Shown here: positions 31,871-40,592 of the stretch, piece by piece
How the letters are laid out: each line of letters begins with the position of its first letter
Numbering within the stretch: the first letter of the stretch is position 1
Source: Candidatus Gastranaerophilales bacterium
GTDB lineage: Bacteria > Cyanobacteriota > Vampirovibrionia > Gastranaerophilales > Gastranaerophilaceae
NCBI GenBank assembly: GCA_900767135.1
Contig: CAAFYU010000010.1
Coordinates: forward strand, 1-52,173
Direction of reading: 5' to 3'
DNA length: 52,173 nucleotides
Translations under genes and position numbers: made by a program
Notes under the pieces: model-generated
What the model was told of the DNA's origin: nothing
Database searches by the model: none
What the model saw: only the letters and a program-made list of their open reading frames with translations

Positions 31871-34135
31871 ATGAAAACATCAAATGTAGAGTTGGAAAAC
31901 GAACTTTTCAAAAGTGTTTACGAAAAAACACCGGATTATATTAAAAACCTCAATCTTATGGATTTTTCACAAGATGGAGAATTTACTTTTACGTTAAAAA
32001 AAGAACATCTAAAACCTTATGACAAAGACAAAAATCCGGAAGGTTTGAATTTGGAAGAATGGTTTGCAAACTACGCAAAAGAAGCAAAGGTTTCAACAGC
32101 CGGAATTAGAGGTCCTCAAAACATTTTATACCCGCAAGATACAAGATTTCCGATTAACTTAGTCGGAATTGTCTTGGCAACTCTTGCAAAAGCACTTGTT
32201 GCAAACGAAAAATACAAAGGCAAACAGATTGTAAAAGTTGCAGGGCGTGAAGTTCGGTATAACTCAGATTTATTCTTAGATGCAATTGCAAGAATTCAAG
32301 CTGCACAAGGAATTAGAACTCTTGTTCCGGAAGGCAAAAAAACTATTCCGATTTGGCTTGCTTCCTTTTTAGCGTTTAAGCTTGACTTGCTCGGCGGAGA
32401 ATATATTACATCAAGTCATGGAATTTCTGTAAAAAATGCGACAAAAGACTTGAACAGTCAAGGAAGCCAATATTTACCGGAAGAATCAATGGAATTTGTA
32501 AATAAAATCCAAGAAATCTTTGACAAAACGAAAAAAAATGGCTCTTATGAAATAAAAATTGCAGCGAAAGACAATCCGCTTATTGACGAAAAAATTCTTG
32601 CCCAAATTGATGATGGCGTTGACTTGTATGTTGATTACCTAAAATCGGGCGTTGCACAAAAAATCAATTTAGACTTAATCAAAGAAATCAAAGACAAAAT
32701 TGTTATCGAAAGTGTTGGTGGTTCTGCTTACAGGACACTAAGCAGAGTTTTGAAAAAACTGGATATTTCTGATAAATTCACATGGTTCGACACAGAAGAA
32801 GATCCTTTCTTCCATTCTATCGGAAAATATGACCACACTCCAAAAGGAGAAAAAGCTTTTTACGACTACTCAGTTGACGCAACTGTTGTTGCTAAAAGAA
32901 AAAATGGTGAAAAATTCTTCCCTGTAATTGAAACTATGCATTACGAAGAACGACTTACAAAACTTCCTGTTGGTACAGCTGTTCTAATTACAGATCCGGA
33001 TCACGACAGATTAACAGTTGCTCAAACAGAATATGCTTGCACAATTCCGGAATTAGAAAAAGCAGGTATCGATTATGTTAAACTTAATGACGAACTGATT
33101 TTGACTGTATTCACTGCAAATCAGGCATTTTTGATGTTAATGGATTTCTGGGCAAAACAATTGAAATCGCAAAATTTATGGAACAAACATCCGAGATTTA
33201 TGATTAAGACAACAGCTTCCGCAATCTCATGGGACGAATGGGCTAAAAAACAAGGGGTTAAGGTTGTTAACGTTCCTGTTGGGTTTAAAGAAATCGCAAA
33301 CATAATGAAAAAAGTTGAACTTAAACTCAAAAAAGCTCAAACTGCCGAAGTTATTATTGATGACGTTCTCGGCAATCCTGTAAACCTTGGAATTAATCCG
33401 AGATTGCTTTTTGCAGGAGAAGAGTCAGGCGGAATGATTATGGGCACAGAAGAACTCATCAAATCACAAAACGGAAGATTTGCAATTGCAATGAGAGAAA
33501 AAAGTGCAACAGAGGCAATTATTGTAGCATCTGCATTGATTGCAAAACTTCAAAAAGAGCAAGTTTCATTGTCAGAATATCTTGTTCAAATCTTTGAAGA
33601 AAACGAGATTATCGGACGTTTTGACACTCGTGTAGATATCGCTTACTACAATGAATCTGAACCAGATATCAACAAGTTGAAAGAGGAAAAAGTTCTAGGT
33701 GAAGCAAAACGAACTAAAAACGACCTTTTCTACCTATCAATGGCAATGGGTGTAAAAGAAGGTAAAATGACTCTTGACGACGTCAAAGAAGTTTTGAATG
33801 ATGCATTCAAGAGCCTGATTTTTGACAACCTTGTTTCTATAAAATTTGTGGGAGATGGCACATACCTTGAATTTTCTGACAAATATATTGAAATCAGACC
33901 GTCAGGCACAGATGCAAAGACTAAGGCTTATGGTGGCGGTTCTGACAAAGCTGTTCTTGAAACTTATGCAAACATAATGGGGAACTACTCAGGTGAAAGG
34001 ACAGAATTACACAAAAAATTCATCGACGACAAATTCTACAACTCAACAAAAGATGAGGCAATGAAATATTACCTTGAATTTGTAGACAAAGACGCAAACA
34101 ACGAGCCGTTTGTCGTTCCTGAATACAAGTTTTAG
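31871..34135 (+). CDS. Alpha-D-phosphohexomutase (phosphoglucomutase-like)
   Basis: 754 residues. Interconverts hexose 1- and 6-phosphates. The four family loops are present: VSTAGIRG at the start, TSSHG (180-184) as the phosphoserine loop (usual TASHNP), DPDHDRLTV as the Mg-binding DxDxDR loop, GEESGG for sugar specificity, and RPSGTDAKTKAYGGGSD for phosphate. It is about 200 residues longer than typical 450-570-residue enzymes, through insertions around 190-330 and at the end. Together with glgA in the window it may feed glycogen metabolism. Substrate (glucose or mannose) is not decidable by eye. Confidence 0.88.
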   Translation: MKTSNVELENELFKSVYEKTPDYIKNLNLMDFSQDGEFTFTLKKEHLKPYDKDKNPEGLNLEEWFANYAKEAKVSTAGIRGPQNILYPQDTRFPINLVGIVLATLAKALVANEKYKGKQIVKVAGREVRYNSDLFLDAIARIQAAQGIRTLVPEGKKTIPIWLASFLAFKLDLLGGEYITSSHGISVKNATKDLNSQGSQYLPEESMEFVNKIQEIFDKTKKNGSYEIKIAAKDNPLIDEKILAQIDDGVDLYVDYLKSGVAQKINLDLIKEIKDKIVIESVGGSAYRTLSRVLKKLDISDKFTWFDTEEDPFFHSIGKYDHTPKGEKAFYDYSVDATVVAKRKNGEKFFPVIETMHYEERLTKLPVGTAVLITDPDHDRLTVAQTEYACTIPELEKAGIDYVKLNDELILTVFTANQAFLMLMDFWAKQLKSQNLWNKHPRFMIKTTASAISWDEWAKKQGVKVVNVPVGFKEIANIMKKVELKLKKAQTAEVIIDDVLGNPVNLGINPRLLFAGEESGGMIMGTEELIKSQNGRFAIAMREKSATEAIIVASALIAKLQKEQVSLSEYLVQIFEENEIIGRFDTRVDIAYYNESEPDINKLKEEKVLGEAKRTKNDLFYLSMAMGVKEGKMTLDDVKEVLNDAFKSLIFDNLVSIKFVGDGTYLEFSDKYIEIRPSGTDAKTKAYGGGSDKAVLETYANIMGNYSGERTELHKKFIDDKFYNSTKDEAMKYYLEFVDKDANNEPFVVPEYKF

Positions 34136-34155
34136 TAATTCATAAATTAGAAAAA

Positions 34156-34186
34156 CGCCACAATTCAATGTTGTGGCGATTTTTTA
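34156..34186 (+). terminator. Terminator after the phosphohexomutase gene
   Basis: CGCCACAA / TTGTGGCG stem, 7-nt loop, ATTTTTT tail; A5 upstream makes it potentially bidirectional with hpt. Confidence 0.9.
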
Positions 34187-34208
34187 TGCATAATTTTTTG
34201 ATTGAAAC

Positions 34209-34760
34209 TTAATTCAAATCTTCTTTTTCCATATAACCGATATACCGTAAATTTCTATAATATCCATCATAATCAAGTCCGTAGCCGATTAAGAACTTGT
34301 CATCGACTTCAAACCCGTAGTAATCAGCATCAACATCTGCAACACGTGTAATTTTCTTATCCAAAAGTGAGCAGAATTTTGTCGATTTTGTGTGGAAATT
34401 ACAGTTCAAAAAGTCAAGTAAAAATTTTGCCGTTAAACCGGTATCAACAATATCTTCAATAATCAAAACATTTTTGCCGTTTAAATCAGGAAGCGAAATA
34501 TCAACTGCATTAACCTTACCGGTCGTTGTCGTACCGCCGTTGTAGCTTGAAAGTCTGATAAATTCCATTTTTAAAGGCATATCCAGATGTTTTAACAAAT
34601 CAACTGCAAACATTACAGCCCCCTTCAAAACACAGATTGCAACGACTTCTTCACCATTATAAAATTCGTTCATCTCATCAGCCATTTCCTTAATTTTCGA
34701 CTGAATTTGAGCTTCCGTAAAAAGCACTTTCAACTTTGAAATATCAATAGTATTATTCAT
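34209..34760 (-). CDS. hpt: Hypoxanthine phosphoribosyltransferase
   Basis: Purine salvage enzyme, 183 residues. VAICVLKGAVMFAVDLLKH (PPi loop), EFIRLSSYNGGT (flexible loop) and VLIIEDIVDTGLTAKFLLDFL (PRPP-binding) are clear, with the C-terminal FLIGYGLDYDGYYRNL. It lies 3 nt after tilS, the conserved tilS-hpt pairing. Last gene of the seven-gene operon. Confidence 0.96.
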   Translation of the reverse strand: MNNTIDISKLKVLFTEAQIQSKIKEMADEMNEFYNGEEVVAICVLKGAVMFAVDLLKHLDMPLKMEFIRLSSYNGGTTTTGKVNAVDISLPDLNGKNVLIIEDIVDTGLTAKFLLDFLNCNFHTKSTKFCSLLDKKITRVADVDADYYGFEVDDKFLIGYGLDYDGYYRNLRYIGYMEKEDLN

Positions 34761-34763
34761 AAC

Positions 34764-36029
34764 CTAACCTTCTTTCAATTTAATAACATGTGTCGGTTTG
34801 TCAACAACCTTAATCTTGTCGTTCAAACCAATTCCTGCCACCCACAAAACCTCATTATCACTGCATAAAAGCACAAGTTTGTCTTTTTCATGTTGTGGAA
34901 TTTTCTTTTCATTCAAATATTTTTTTAATTTTTGAGAACCCTTTGAACCGAGAGGTTGAATTCTGTCACCGTCTTTTCTATGACGTAAGACAAAATCGAT
35001 TTTATCAGCTTGAATATATGCTTCAAACTCAGTATCTTGGGGATATTTGAGAACATCACCTTCAAACTTTTCTATTGAAAAAATACAATTTTCAAATTTG
35101 TATTCCCCACATTTTGTAACTTTAATTTCGTCTAAATTTTTATCTTCACGAGAAATAATTTTAACCTCTTTTTCACTCACGAAAAACCACAAATCAGTAG
35201 TCAAAGAAAGCGTCTTACCGGATTTTGAGTTCAAATTTTGTTGGACAAAATTTTGGATATTTTCTATTTTTTCTCGATCATAATCTATTTTATTTTCAGT
35301 CAAAAGTTTGTAAATCAAAAACTTTTGTTCAACATCAGATGCCTCACAAAATTTTGACGGCAAATACTTATCCACAAGTTCATTTTCTTCTTTTGCAAGT
35401 GCAGAGAGCGAATTCAGTGCTGACACAACACAAGGATTAATCTCTTTCAAAAGTGGTAAAACCTCATGACGGATAAAATTTCTTTTATATTTAGGATTAG
35501 AATTTGAACTGTCAACATTTGGCGTCAAGCCATTTTGTGCAATATAAGCTTCAATTTCTTTTCGCGATGTTGTCAAAAGCGGACGATAAAAAATTTCACG
35601 CTTTTCTGCAATCCCTTCTAACCCTGCAATTCCAGTACCTTTCACAATACGATATAAAACAGTTTCCGCGTTATCATCAAAATTATGTGCTGTAAAAATA
35701 ACATTTGAACAAAACTTTTCGGCACATCTTTTAAAAAACTCATAGCGAGCAACCCTTGCGGCAGTTTCAGTCTTTTCAACGCTATCAGGTAATGTTTCAG
35801 TGTAGAATTTTACTCCAATTTTTTTTGCAAAATTTTCACAATTTTCAGCTTCTTTAAGACTCTCTTCTCCACGCCAATTGTGGTTTAAGTGCACAGCAAC
35901 GACATCATCAGAAATTTTGCTCAAAATATCTAAAAGGCACATTGAATCATATCCGCCTGAAAAAGCCACGATAAATGTGCCTGATAAATCATATTTTTTA
36001 ATAAAATTTTGAATTCTTTTCTTAATCAA
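34764..36029 (-). CDS. tilS: tRNA(Ile)-lysidine synthase
   Basis: Converts the wobble C34 of tRNA-Ile(CAU) to lysidine, making it read AUA. 421 residues with the PP-loop FSGGYDSMCLLD, HLNHNWRGEES, TAHNFDDNAETVLYRIVKGTG and YRPLL, then the C-terminal lysidine/tRNA-binding domains with RHRKDGDRIQPLGSKGSQKLKKYL. The start is TTG 36029 directly after the stop of the Clp-N gene, with AAGGGG 5 nt upstream. Confidence 0.95.
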   Translation of the reverse strand: MIKKRIQNFIKKYDLSGTFIVAFSGGYDSMCLLDILSKISDDVVAVHLNHNWRGEESLKEAENCENFAKKIGVKFYTETLPDSVEKTETAARVARYEFFKRCAEKFCSNVIFTAHNFDDNAETVLYRIVKGTGIAGLEGIAEKREIFYRPLLTTSRKEIEAYIAQNGLTPNVDSSNSNPKYKRNFIRHEVLPLLKEINPCVVSALNSLSALAKEENELVDKYLPSKFCEASDVEQKFLIYKLLTENKIDYDREKIENIQNFVQQNLNSKSGKTLSLTTDLWFFVSEKEVKIISREDKNLDEIKVTKCGEYKFENCIFSIEKFEGDVLKYPQDTEFEAYIQADKIDFVLRHRKDGDRIQPLGSKGSQKLKKYLNEKKIPQHEKDKLVLLCSDNEVLWVAGIGLNDKIKVVDKPTHVIKLKEG

Positions 36030-37394
36030 CTATGCCCCTTGGAATTTCTTGACTCCCTCTTTAATCTCTACCGCATCGACACCAAGTTGTTCAAGTGCCT
36101 TCATAGCAAGTGAAGTCGGTTCTGTCGTCAAAGCCAAAAGCATGTGAGCAGATTCAATCTTTTCCTTATGATCTTTTTTGGCAAGTTCCCAAGCTTTTTC
36201 CAAAACCCTCTTAGCTCGCTCTGTGAACACAATTTCACGATCATAATACTCGTTTCCAAAACCGATTAAACCTTCAACAACCGCTCTTGCATCACGCATA
36301 GTAATTTCAAGTTCTGCAAGCACCTGACCGCCAATCCCTGTTCCCTCTCCGATAATTCCAAGAAGAAACATTTCAGTTCCAACGATATTGCGACCTAAAC
36401 GACGTGCTTCTTCTTTTGCAAGACGAAGGATAGTAAGCGTTTCAGGCATTTGTTTTTCAATCGGTTTAATAATACTATGTGCCAAATCATCTGCTGAAAT
36501 ATTGAATTCCTTCAAAATATCATAAGCAATACCATGTTTTGTTTTCAACATACCAAGAACAATGTGTTCCGGTAAAACAACTGATGAGCCTAGCTCACGA
36601 GCGGTTTCTGCTGCCATATTCATTGCCTTGAAAGCATTTGGCGTAAAAATAATCTGTCGCCCTTCGTATTCAGACTGTCTTGATTGTACATTAGCCAGCT
36701 TATCTTCAAACTTTTCGCTCGTAATCCCATACTGTGCAAAGATTTTAGATAATTCAGACTCTTTATCTTCTAAAATAGAAGATAAAATCTGTTCAGTTCC
36801 CATAATTTCATAATTAGAGGTTGAAAGCTTTGCGGCAGCACGTTCAAAGACATTTGAAGCAGCTTCATTATCAAAAATATCATCTGTCTGCTTGGCTTTA
36901 TCATCAACAATCGTACGACGTTCTGTTTCTTCCGGGTGATAAATTTTCTTAATTTTCTTTTGAACAAGTTTTTCAAGAAGGGATTTAGACTTATAAATAT
37001 CAAAGCCTAAATCCTCTAAAATTCTTGTGTCAACAGAATTTTTATTCGAAATTACGGCTAAAAACAAATGTTCATATAGAACAGTTTGATTTCCTGATTT
37101 GTTTGCCAAATCAAGAGTTCGCTTCAATATTTCTTTATATTCTTCATCAAATGGCAATGGAAGAATTTTTATAGAATCGATATGCTTGTCTTTTCTATAT
37201 TTGTGAATTTCTTCCAACAAATTTTCATGAGTAATACCATAAGATTTAAAAATCTTTAAAGAAATACCTTTTGCCTCATCAAACAATGCCAGCAACAAGT
37301 CTTCCGGAGTAACTTTTGAAATTCCGGCAGCTTGTGCAAGCTTTTGAGATGCACTAACTACATTAATTGCTTTTTCCGTAAACTTCTCAAACAA
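36030..37394 (-). CDS. Clp N-domain-only protein, three tandem Clp_N domains
   Basis: 454 residues made of three ClpC-type N domains and nothing else: about 1-143 (FTEKAINVVSASQKLAQ...VTPEDLLLALFDE), 176-310 (IMGTEQILSSILEDKES...LPEHIVLGMLKTKHG) and 312-453 (LAKEEARRLGRNIVGTEMFLLGIIGEGTGIG...ESAHMLLALTTEP). Each has the two repeated four-helix units of Clp_N. No Walker A/B or AAA+ module follows; tilS starts immediately. Clp_N binds substrates and adaptors such as MecA, so this is probably an adaptor, decoy or scaffold for ClpC; the role is inferred. Domain 3 is closest to ClpC. TTG start with GAGGA 7 nt upstream. Confidence 0.88.
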   Translation of the reverse strand: MFEKFTEKAINVVSASQKLAQAAGISKVTPEDLLLALFDEAKGISLKIFKSYGITHENLLEEIHKYRKDKHIDSIKILPLPFDEEYKEILKRTLDLANKSGNQTVLYEHLFLAVISNKNSVDTRILEDLGFDIYKSKSLLEKLVQKKIKKIYHPEETERRTIVDDKAKQTDDIFDNEAASNVFERAAAKLSTSNYEIMGTEQILSSILEDKESELSKIFAQYGITSEKFEDKLANVQSRQSEYEGRQIIFTPNAFKAMNMAAETARELGSSVVLPEHIVLGMLKTKHGIAYDILKEFNISADDLAHSIIKPIEKQMPETLTILRLAKEEARRLGRNIVGTEMFLLGIIGEGTGIGGQVLAELEITMRDARAVVEGLIGFGNEYYDREIVFTERAKRVLEKAWELAKKDHKEKIESAHMLLALTTEPTSLAMKALEQLGVDAVEIKEGVKKFQGA

Positions 37395-37396
37395 AA

Positions 37397-37663
37397 CTAT
37401 TCCTCGTCTTCATCTTCATCTTGCATGTTTTCAACATAAGTTGCAACTTTGTCGAATTCTTCATCGTCGTCAATAGTTTCAAATAAGTATTCATCACCAT
37501 CTTTTGACAATTTCATAAGAACAACTTCGTCGCCTTCTTCCTCTTCAACAGGTAAAAGAAGAGCATATTCTTGTTCATCAACTTCTACAATATCAAACAA
37601 TTCAAATTTGATTACATTACCGTTCTCATCAACGGTTTCAATGATTTGATCTTCATCTGCCAT
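37397..37663 (-). CDS. DUF1292 (YrzB-like) acidic protein
   Basis: 88 residues, strongly acidic. VDENGNVIKFELFDIVEVDEQEYALLLP and DEYLFETIDDDEEFDKV match the DUF1292/YrzB pattern found near ruvX (yrrK) in Firmicutes, in keeping with its position here. The C terminus is a run of Asp/Glu. Function unknown. AAGGAAAA precedes the ATG, and the gene lies 54 nt after ruvX. Confidence 0.88.
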   Translation of the reverse strand: MADEDQIIETVDENGNVIKFELFDIVEVDEQEYALLLPVEEEEGDEVVLMKLSKDGDEYLFETIDDDEEFDKVATYVENMQDEDEDEE

Positions 37664-37717
37664 AATATATTTTCCTTTCTTTTTAATTTGTGTATTTAAC
37701 TTTTTTATTTAATTTTG

Positions 37718-38119
37718 TTAACATCTTGATAGGTACTGTTCCAGTATAATACAAGCACTTTCAATATCAACCAGTCCTTTGTTTTTTCTGAAATCTATTT
37801 TCTTTGCACGCAAGTTTTCTTCTGCTGTGTCAGATGTAAGCCTTTCGTCCTCAAAAATTATCTCATAACCAGAAATCTTTGATGCAAAAACTCTACAATC
37901 CTCTGCCTGTCCGCCTTCTGTTCCGTCCATATTTAAAGGCACACCAACAACAATTTTTTTGACATTATTTTCTTTTGCTATTTTTAAGATTTCTTGCAAA
38001 GCTTCATGTTCGGGCTCTCTTGGCACACAGGAATGACCATTTGCCAACATTAAAAGGTAATCGCTTAATGCAACCCCAATTCGCTTTGTTCCGATATCAA
38101 GTGCCATAACTTTGAACAT
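37718..38119 (-). CDS. ruvX: Holliday-junction resolvase-like nuclease RuvX/YqgF
   Basis: 133 residues, RNase H-like fold implicated in 16S rRNA 5' processing and possibly Holliday junctions. Conserved MALDIGTKRIGVALSD (catalytic Asp), VVGVPLNMDGTEG, FEDERLTSDTAEE (catalytic Glu) and the late IESACIILEQYL. The ATG abuts the stop of the HEAT-like gene; Met5 is a possible alternative start. Confidence 0.93.
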   Translation of the reverse strand: MFKVMALDIGTKRIGVALSDYLLMLANGHSCVPREPEHEALQEILKIAKENNVKKIVVGVPLNMDGTEGGQAEDCRVFASKISGYEIIFEDERLTSDTAEENLRAKKIDFRKNKGLVDIESACIILEQYLSRC

Positions 38120-39634
38120 CTATTTTACCCACATGCTTTCTATTTTTTGAACACGTTCTTTGTCTTCTTTTGCAAAATAGTATTCGTAAACACTCTTTCG
38201 CAAAATATTTTTATAAAGTTCTCGTATCAACTTTTTATCATTATACAAAGAATATAAATTTTGTGCAGCCTTTTCTTCTCCTGCAAGATGTTTCAAAAGT
38301 GCACAATTTAAAATTCTGTTTGTCCAAACGATATTTTCTTCGGGATAGAAAACTTTTTCAACATTTTTATCGATAAATTCATCGTACTTTTCGCAAGAAA
38401 TCGTTTCAATTTCTCGCAAAAACTCTTCAAATTCGTCACTGTAAGTACTATTCAAAAACCAATAATCAGTGAAATCATACACCAAAACTTCTTCAAATTG
38501 CTTTTGAGAAAGTTGAGAAATTTTATAATTCAATTTCAACGGCTTTGGCTCGATATCAGCAAGAAGATTTCGCCAACAAACATACTCATAAGGCATTTTG
38601 TGCTTTGATAGTTTTTCAGCATTAATCAAAATCGACTTTAAAATTGCAGGCTCAATATCCAAAGCTCTCTGTCCACGGTAAAATCGTTCAATAATCGTAT
38701 TACATTCAAATCTTGTAATATTATTGAACCCAAAACAGTCTTTAATCCCATGATAATCATCAATTACAATAGCCACAAACTGCATATTTCCACCTGCTGT
38801 CGTGCGGGAAACAATTATTGCCTGATTTCCATGCCCGTCAGGATAAGTTATGCAAAATTTATACGGTTTCGAATTTTTCAAAAGTTTTTTATAAAATTCT
38901 AACGAATTATCTTCTCGAATTCCTGCAATTTTCAGAATAGACAAATTTCTTTTTACAGCAGGAACAAGTTTTTCATCAACAAAATCTAATGAAGAATTTA
39001 GTGCGTGATATGCAAGCTGTGATTTGGAATTTCCCAAAATATCCAAAGCAACCTTCCCAACTTCGGTATCAGACATTGACATAAAAACAGGTACAAGCAT
39101 ATTGGCTAATTCGTCTTTTGAATAATCATTTCCAAGCGATTTCAACAATGTGATTTTATCATCATCAGAAAGGGACGCAAGAAAATCTAAAAAATCAATC
39201 TGCACCTCAGGATCTGCAATTGCGTTATTCAAAATCCTTTTTGTATCAGCATCTACAAGCTCATCAGGATTGTCTAAATACTGTTCACATTCTTCATAAG
39301 ACCAATTAGAATCAATATCTCGTAACAAATCCAGTGCAAAAATTTTTGCCTGATTTGAAGTCATAGAATTTTTTATAATGCTCCAAAGTTTTTCTGAAAG
39401 CTCTTTTGCCGGACAATATCTCAAAAGCAAAAACTTTAACAAATTTTTATCACTATCAGAATTATTTATTTCTTTAAAGAGAAGCTTACATATAATATTT
39501 TTGTCACTTTGAGAATCCAAAAGTCGATAATGGATTTCATAATTTTCAAAATCCTTAACACCTTTCAACTCTTCAAAAAGATTTACAATCTCAGCCTTAA
39601 TCTCAAACGGATTTAGCTCAATTCTGTCAATCAT
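38120..39634 (-). CDS. HEAT-like helical-repeat protein of unknown function
   Basis: 504 residues from ATG 39634, which overlaps the previous stop as TAATG with GGGGGAAAG upstream. Family not recognised. Residues 60-230 are helical repeats (LLKFLLLRYCPAKELSEKLW, QAKIFALDLLRDI, DTEVGKVALDILGNSKSQLAYHAL) like HEAT/ARM. A central alpha/beta part follows (FCITYPDGHGNQAIIVSRTTAGGNMQFVAIVIDDYHGIKDCFG), then a second helical half. Operon position between a ClpX-type zinc domain and ruvX suggests a scaffold in protein quality control or RNA processing, by context only. Confidence 0.8.
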   Translation of the reverse strand: MIDRIELNPFEIKAEIVNLFEELKGVKDFENYEIHYRLLDSQSDKNIICKLLFKEINNSDSDKNLLKFLLLRYCPAKELSEKLWSIIKNSMTSNQAKIFALDLLRDIDSNWSYEECEQYLDNPDELVDADTKRILNNAIADPEVQIDFLDFLASLSDDDKITLLKSLGNDYSKDELANMLVPVFMSMSDTEVGKVALDILGNSKSQLAYHALNSSLDFVDEKLVPAVKRNLSILKIAGIREDNSLEFYKKLLKNSKPYKFCITYPDGHGNQAIIVSRTTAGGNMQFVAIVIDDYHGIKDCFGFNNITRFECNTIIERFYRGQRALDIEPAILKSILINAEKLSKHKMPYEYVCWRNLLADIEPKPLKLNYKISQLSQKQFEEVLVYDFTDYWFLNSTYSDEFEEFLREIETISCEKYDEFIDKNVEKVFYPEENIVWTNRILNCALLKHLAGEEKAAQNLYSLYNDKKLIRELYKNILRKSVYEYYFAKEDKERVQKIESMWVK

Positions 39635-39903
39635 TAACGAGCTTTCCCCCAAAATGCATCTAAAATAGCTTGAGCTTCTGCTGACGGCATTCTGTCATTC
39701 AAAATAAGATACTGAACCGCAATCATGGCACATTCAGAACAAATATTAACACCAGGACCTTGAACCATCTTCAAAACCTGAGTGTTTGGGCGTCCACAGA
39801 AACTACAATAAACTAAATCATCATGGTGGTGATGTTCTTCATGCTCATTTTTATGCTCTGCGTTACGTTTTTCTCCTAGTCTAATAACCTTTTCATCTGA
39901 CAT
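39634..39903 (-). CDS. Stand-alone ClpX-type zinc-binding domain protein
   Basis: 89 residues. A His-rich N-terminal segment (HKNEHEEHHHHDD, 17-29) is followed by the C4 zinc finger of ClpX: Cys33-x2-Cys36 ... Cys55-x2-Cys58 in YCSFCGRPNTQVLKMVQGPG and ICSEC, and a dimerisation helix. In ClpX this domain is fused to an AAA+ ATPase and binds substrates and adaptors; here the protein ends after it. It could be a decoy or an adaptor dimerising with ClpX. The His cluster may bind metal. First gene of the operon, with GAGGTT before the ATG. Confidence 0.88.
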   Translation of the reverse strand: MSDEKVIRLGEKRNAEHKNEHEEHHHHDDLVYCSFCGRPNTQVLKMVQGPGVNICSECAMIAVQYLILNDRMPSAEAQAILDAFWGKAR

Positions 39904-39932
39904 ATTAACCTCACATATCTTTATTTGTAACT

Positions 39933-39961
39933 ATTATGTATAAAATTTGCCAAATTTACAA
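39933..39961 (-). promoter_or_regulatory. Promoter of the seven-gene Clp-domain operon
   Basis: Minus strand TTGTAA (39961-39956), 17 nt, CATAAT (39938-39933). It overlaps the divergent plus-strand promoter at 39947-39975. Confidence 0.65.
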
Positions 39962-39975
39962 GCTTATTTTATAAT
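39947..39975 (+). promoter_or_regulatory. Promoter of the TPR lipoprotein-lgt pair
   Basis: TTGCCA (39947-39952), 17 nt, TATAAT (39970-39975). The -35 lies inside the spacer of the minus-strand promoter, so both cannot be fully occupied at once. Confidence 0.72.
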
Positions 39976-40011
39976 AAATGTTATAAATAATTTTATGAGG
40001 TTGATTATAGC

Positions 40012-40590
40012 ATGAAAAAAGCTTTTTTACTAGCAAGTATATTGTTTATTTCTGTAATTTCTACGGCATGTATAAATAATTTTGCCGTACAAGAATTGAA
40101 TAATAAAGCAAAAACATTTATGGATAATGGAGATTACACATCAGCAATTGAACGCTTAAAGTCTAGTGTTGATTTGGACGGAAGTATATTTGAAACACAA
40201 TATAATCTGGCTGTTGCTTATACAAAAGCTGAGGACTATCCGAATGCAATCAAAACTTATGGTGATGCAATAAAATTAAATCCTGATTTTGCAGACGCAT
40301 ATTATTCTCTTGCGGTGTGTGAAGAAAACTTAGCGAAAGATATTATTGCCGGCAGGGTTAAAGTTAATGATGATGACTCTATTGAAAAAGTAGATGAAAC
40401 AGAAATTGACGACAACAAAAAGACAGTATTAAATGAGAATTCAAAAAAAATGCTTAATAATTTGCTAAATAATGCAATTTCTGATTATGGTTTATATCAA
40501 GATAAAAATACGACTTCTGATGATAAGAGGTATGTAGAAGAAAAAGTTAAAGAGTTGCAAGTGCTTTTAGCTCAGAATGTTGTGAAGTAA
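40012..40590 (+). CDS. TPR lipoprotein
   Basis: 192 residues with a lipobox ISTAC (lipidated Cys20). Two to three TPR units follow: AKTFMDNGDYTSAIERLKSSVDL, TQYNLAVAYTKAEDYPNAIKTYGDAIKLNP and DFADAYYSLAVCEENL. An acidic spacer and a C-terminal helix close the protein. It probably scaffolds an envelope complex. It is cotranscribed with lgt, the enzyme that would lipidate it (2-nt gap). Confidence 0.9.
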   Translation: MKKAFLLASILFISVISTACINNFAVQELNNKAKTFMDNGDYTSAIERLKSSVDLDGSIFETQYNLAVAYTKAEDYPNAIKTYGDAIKLNPDFADAYYSLAVCEENLAKDIIAGRVKVNDDDSIEKVDETEIDDNKKTVLNENSKKMLNNLLNNAISDYGLYQDKNTTSDDKRYVEEKVKELQVLLAQNVVK

Positions 40591-40592
40591 TC

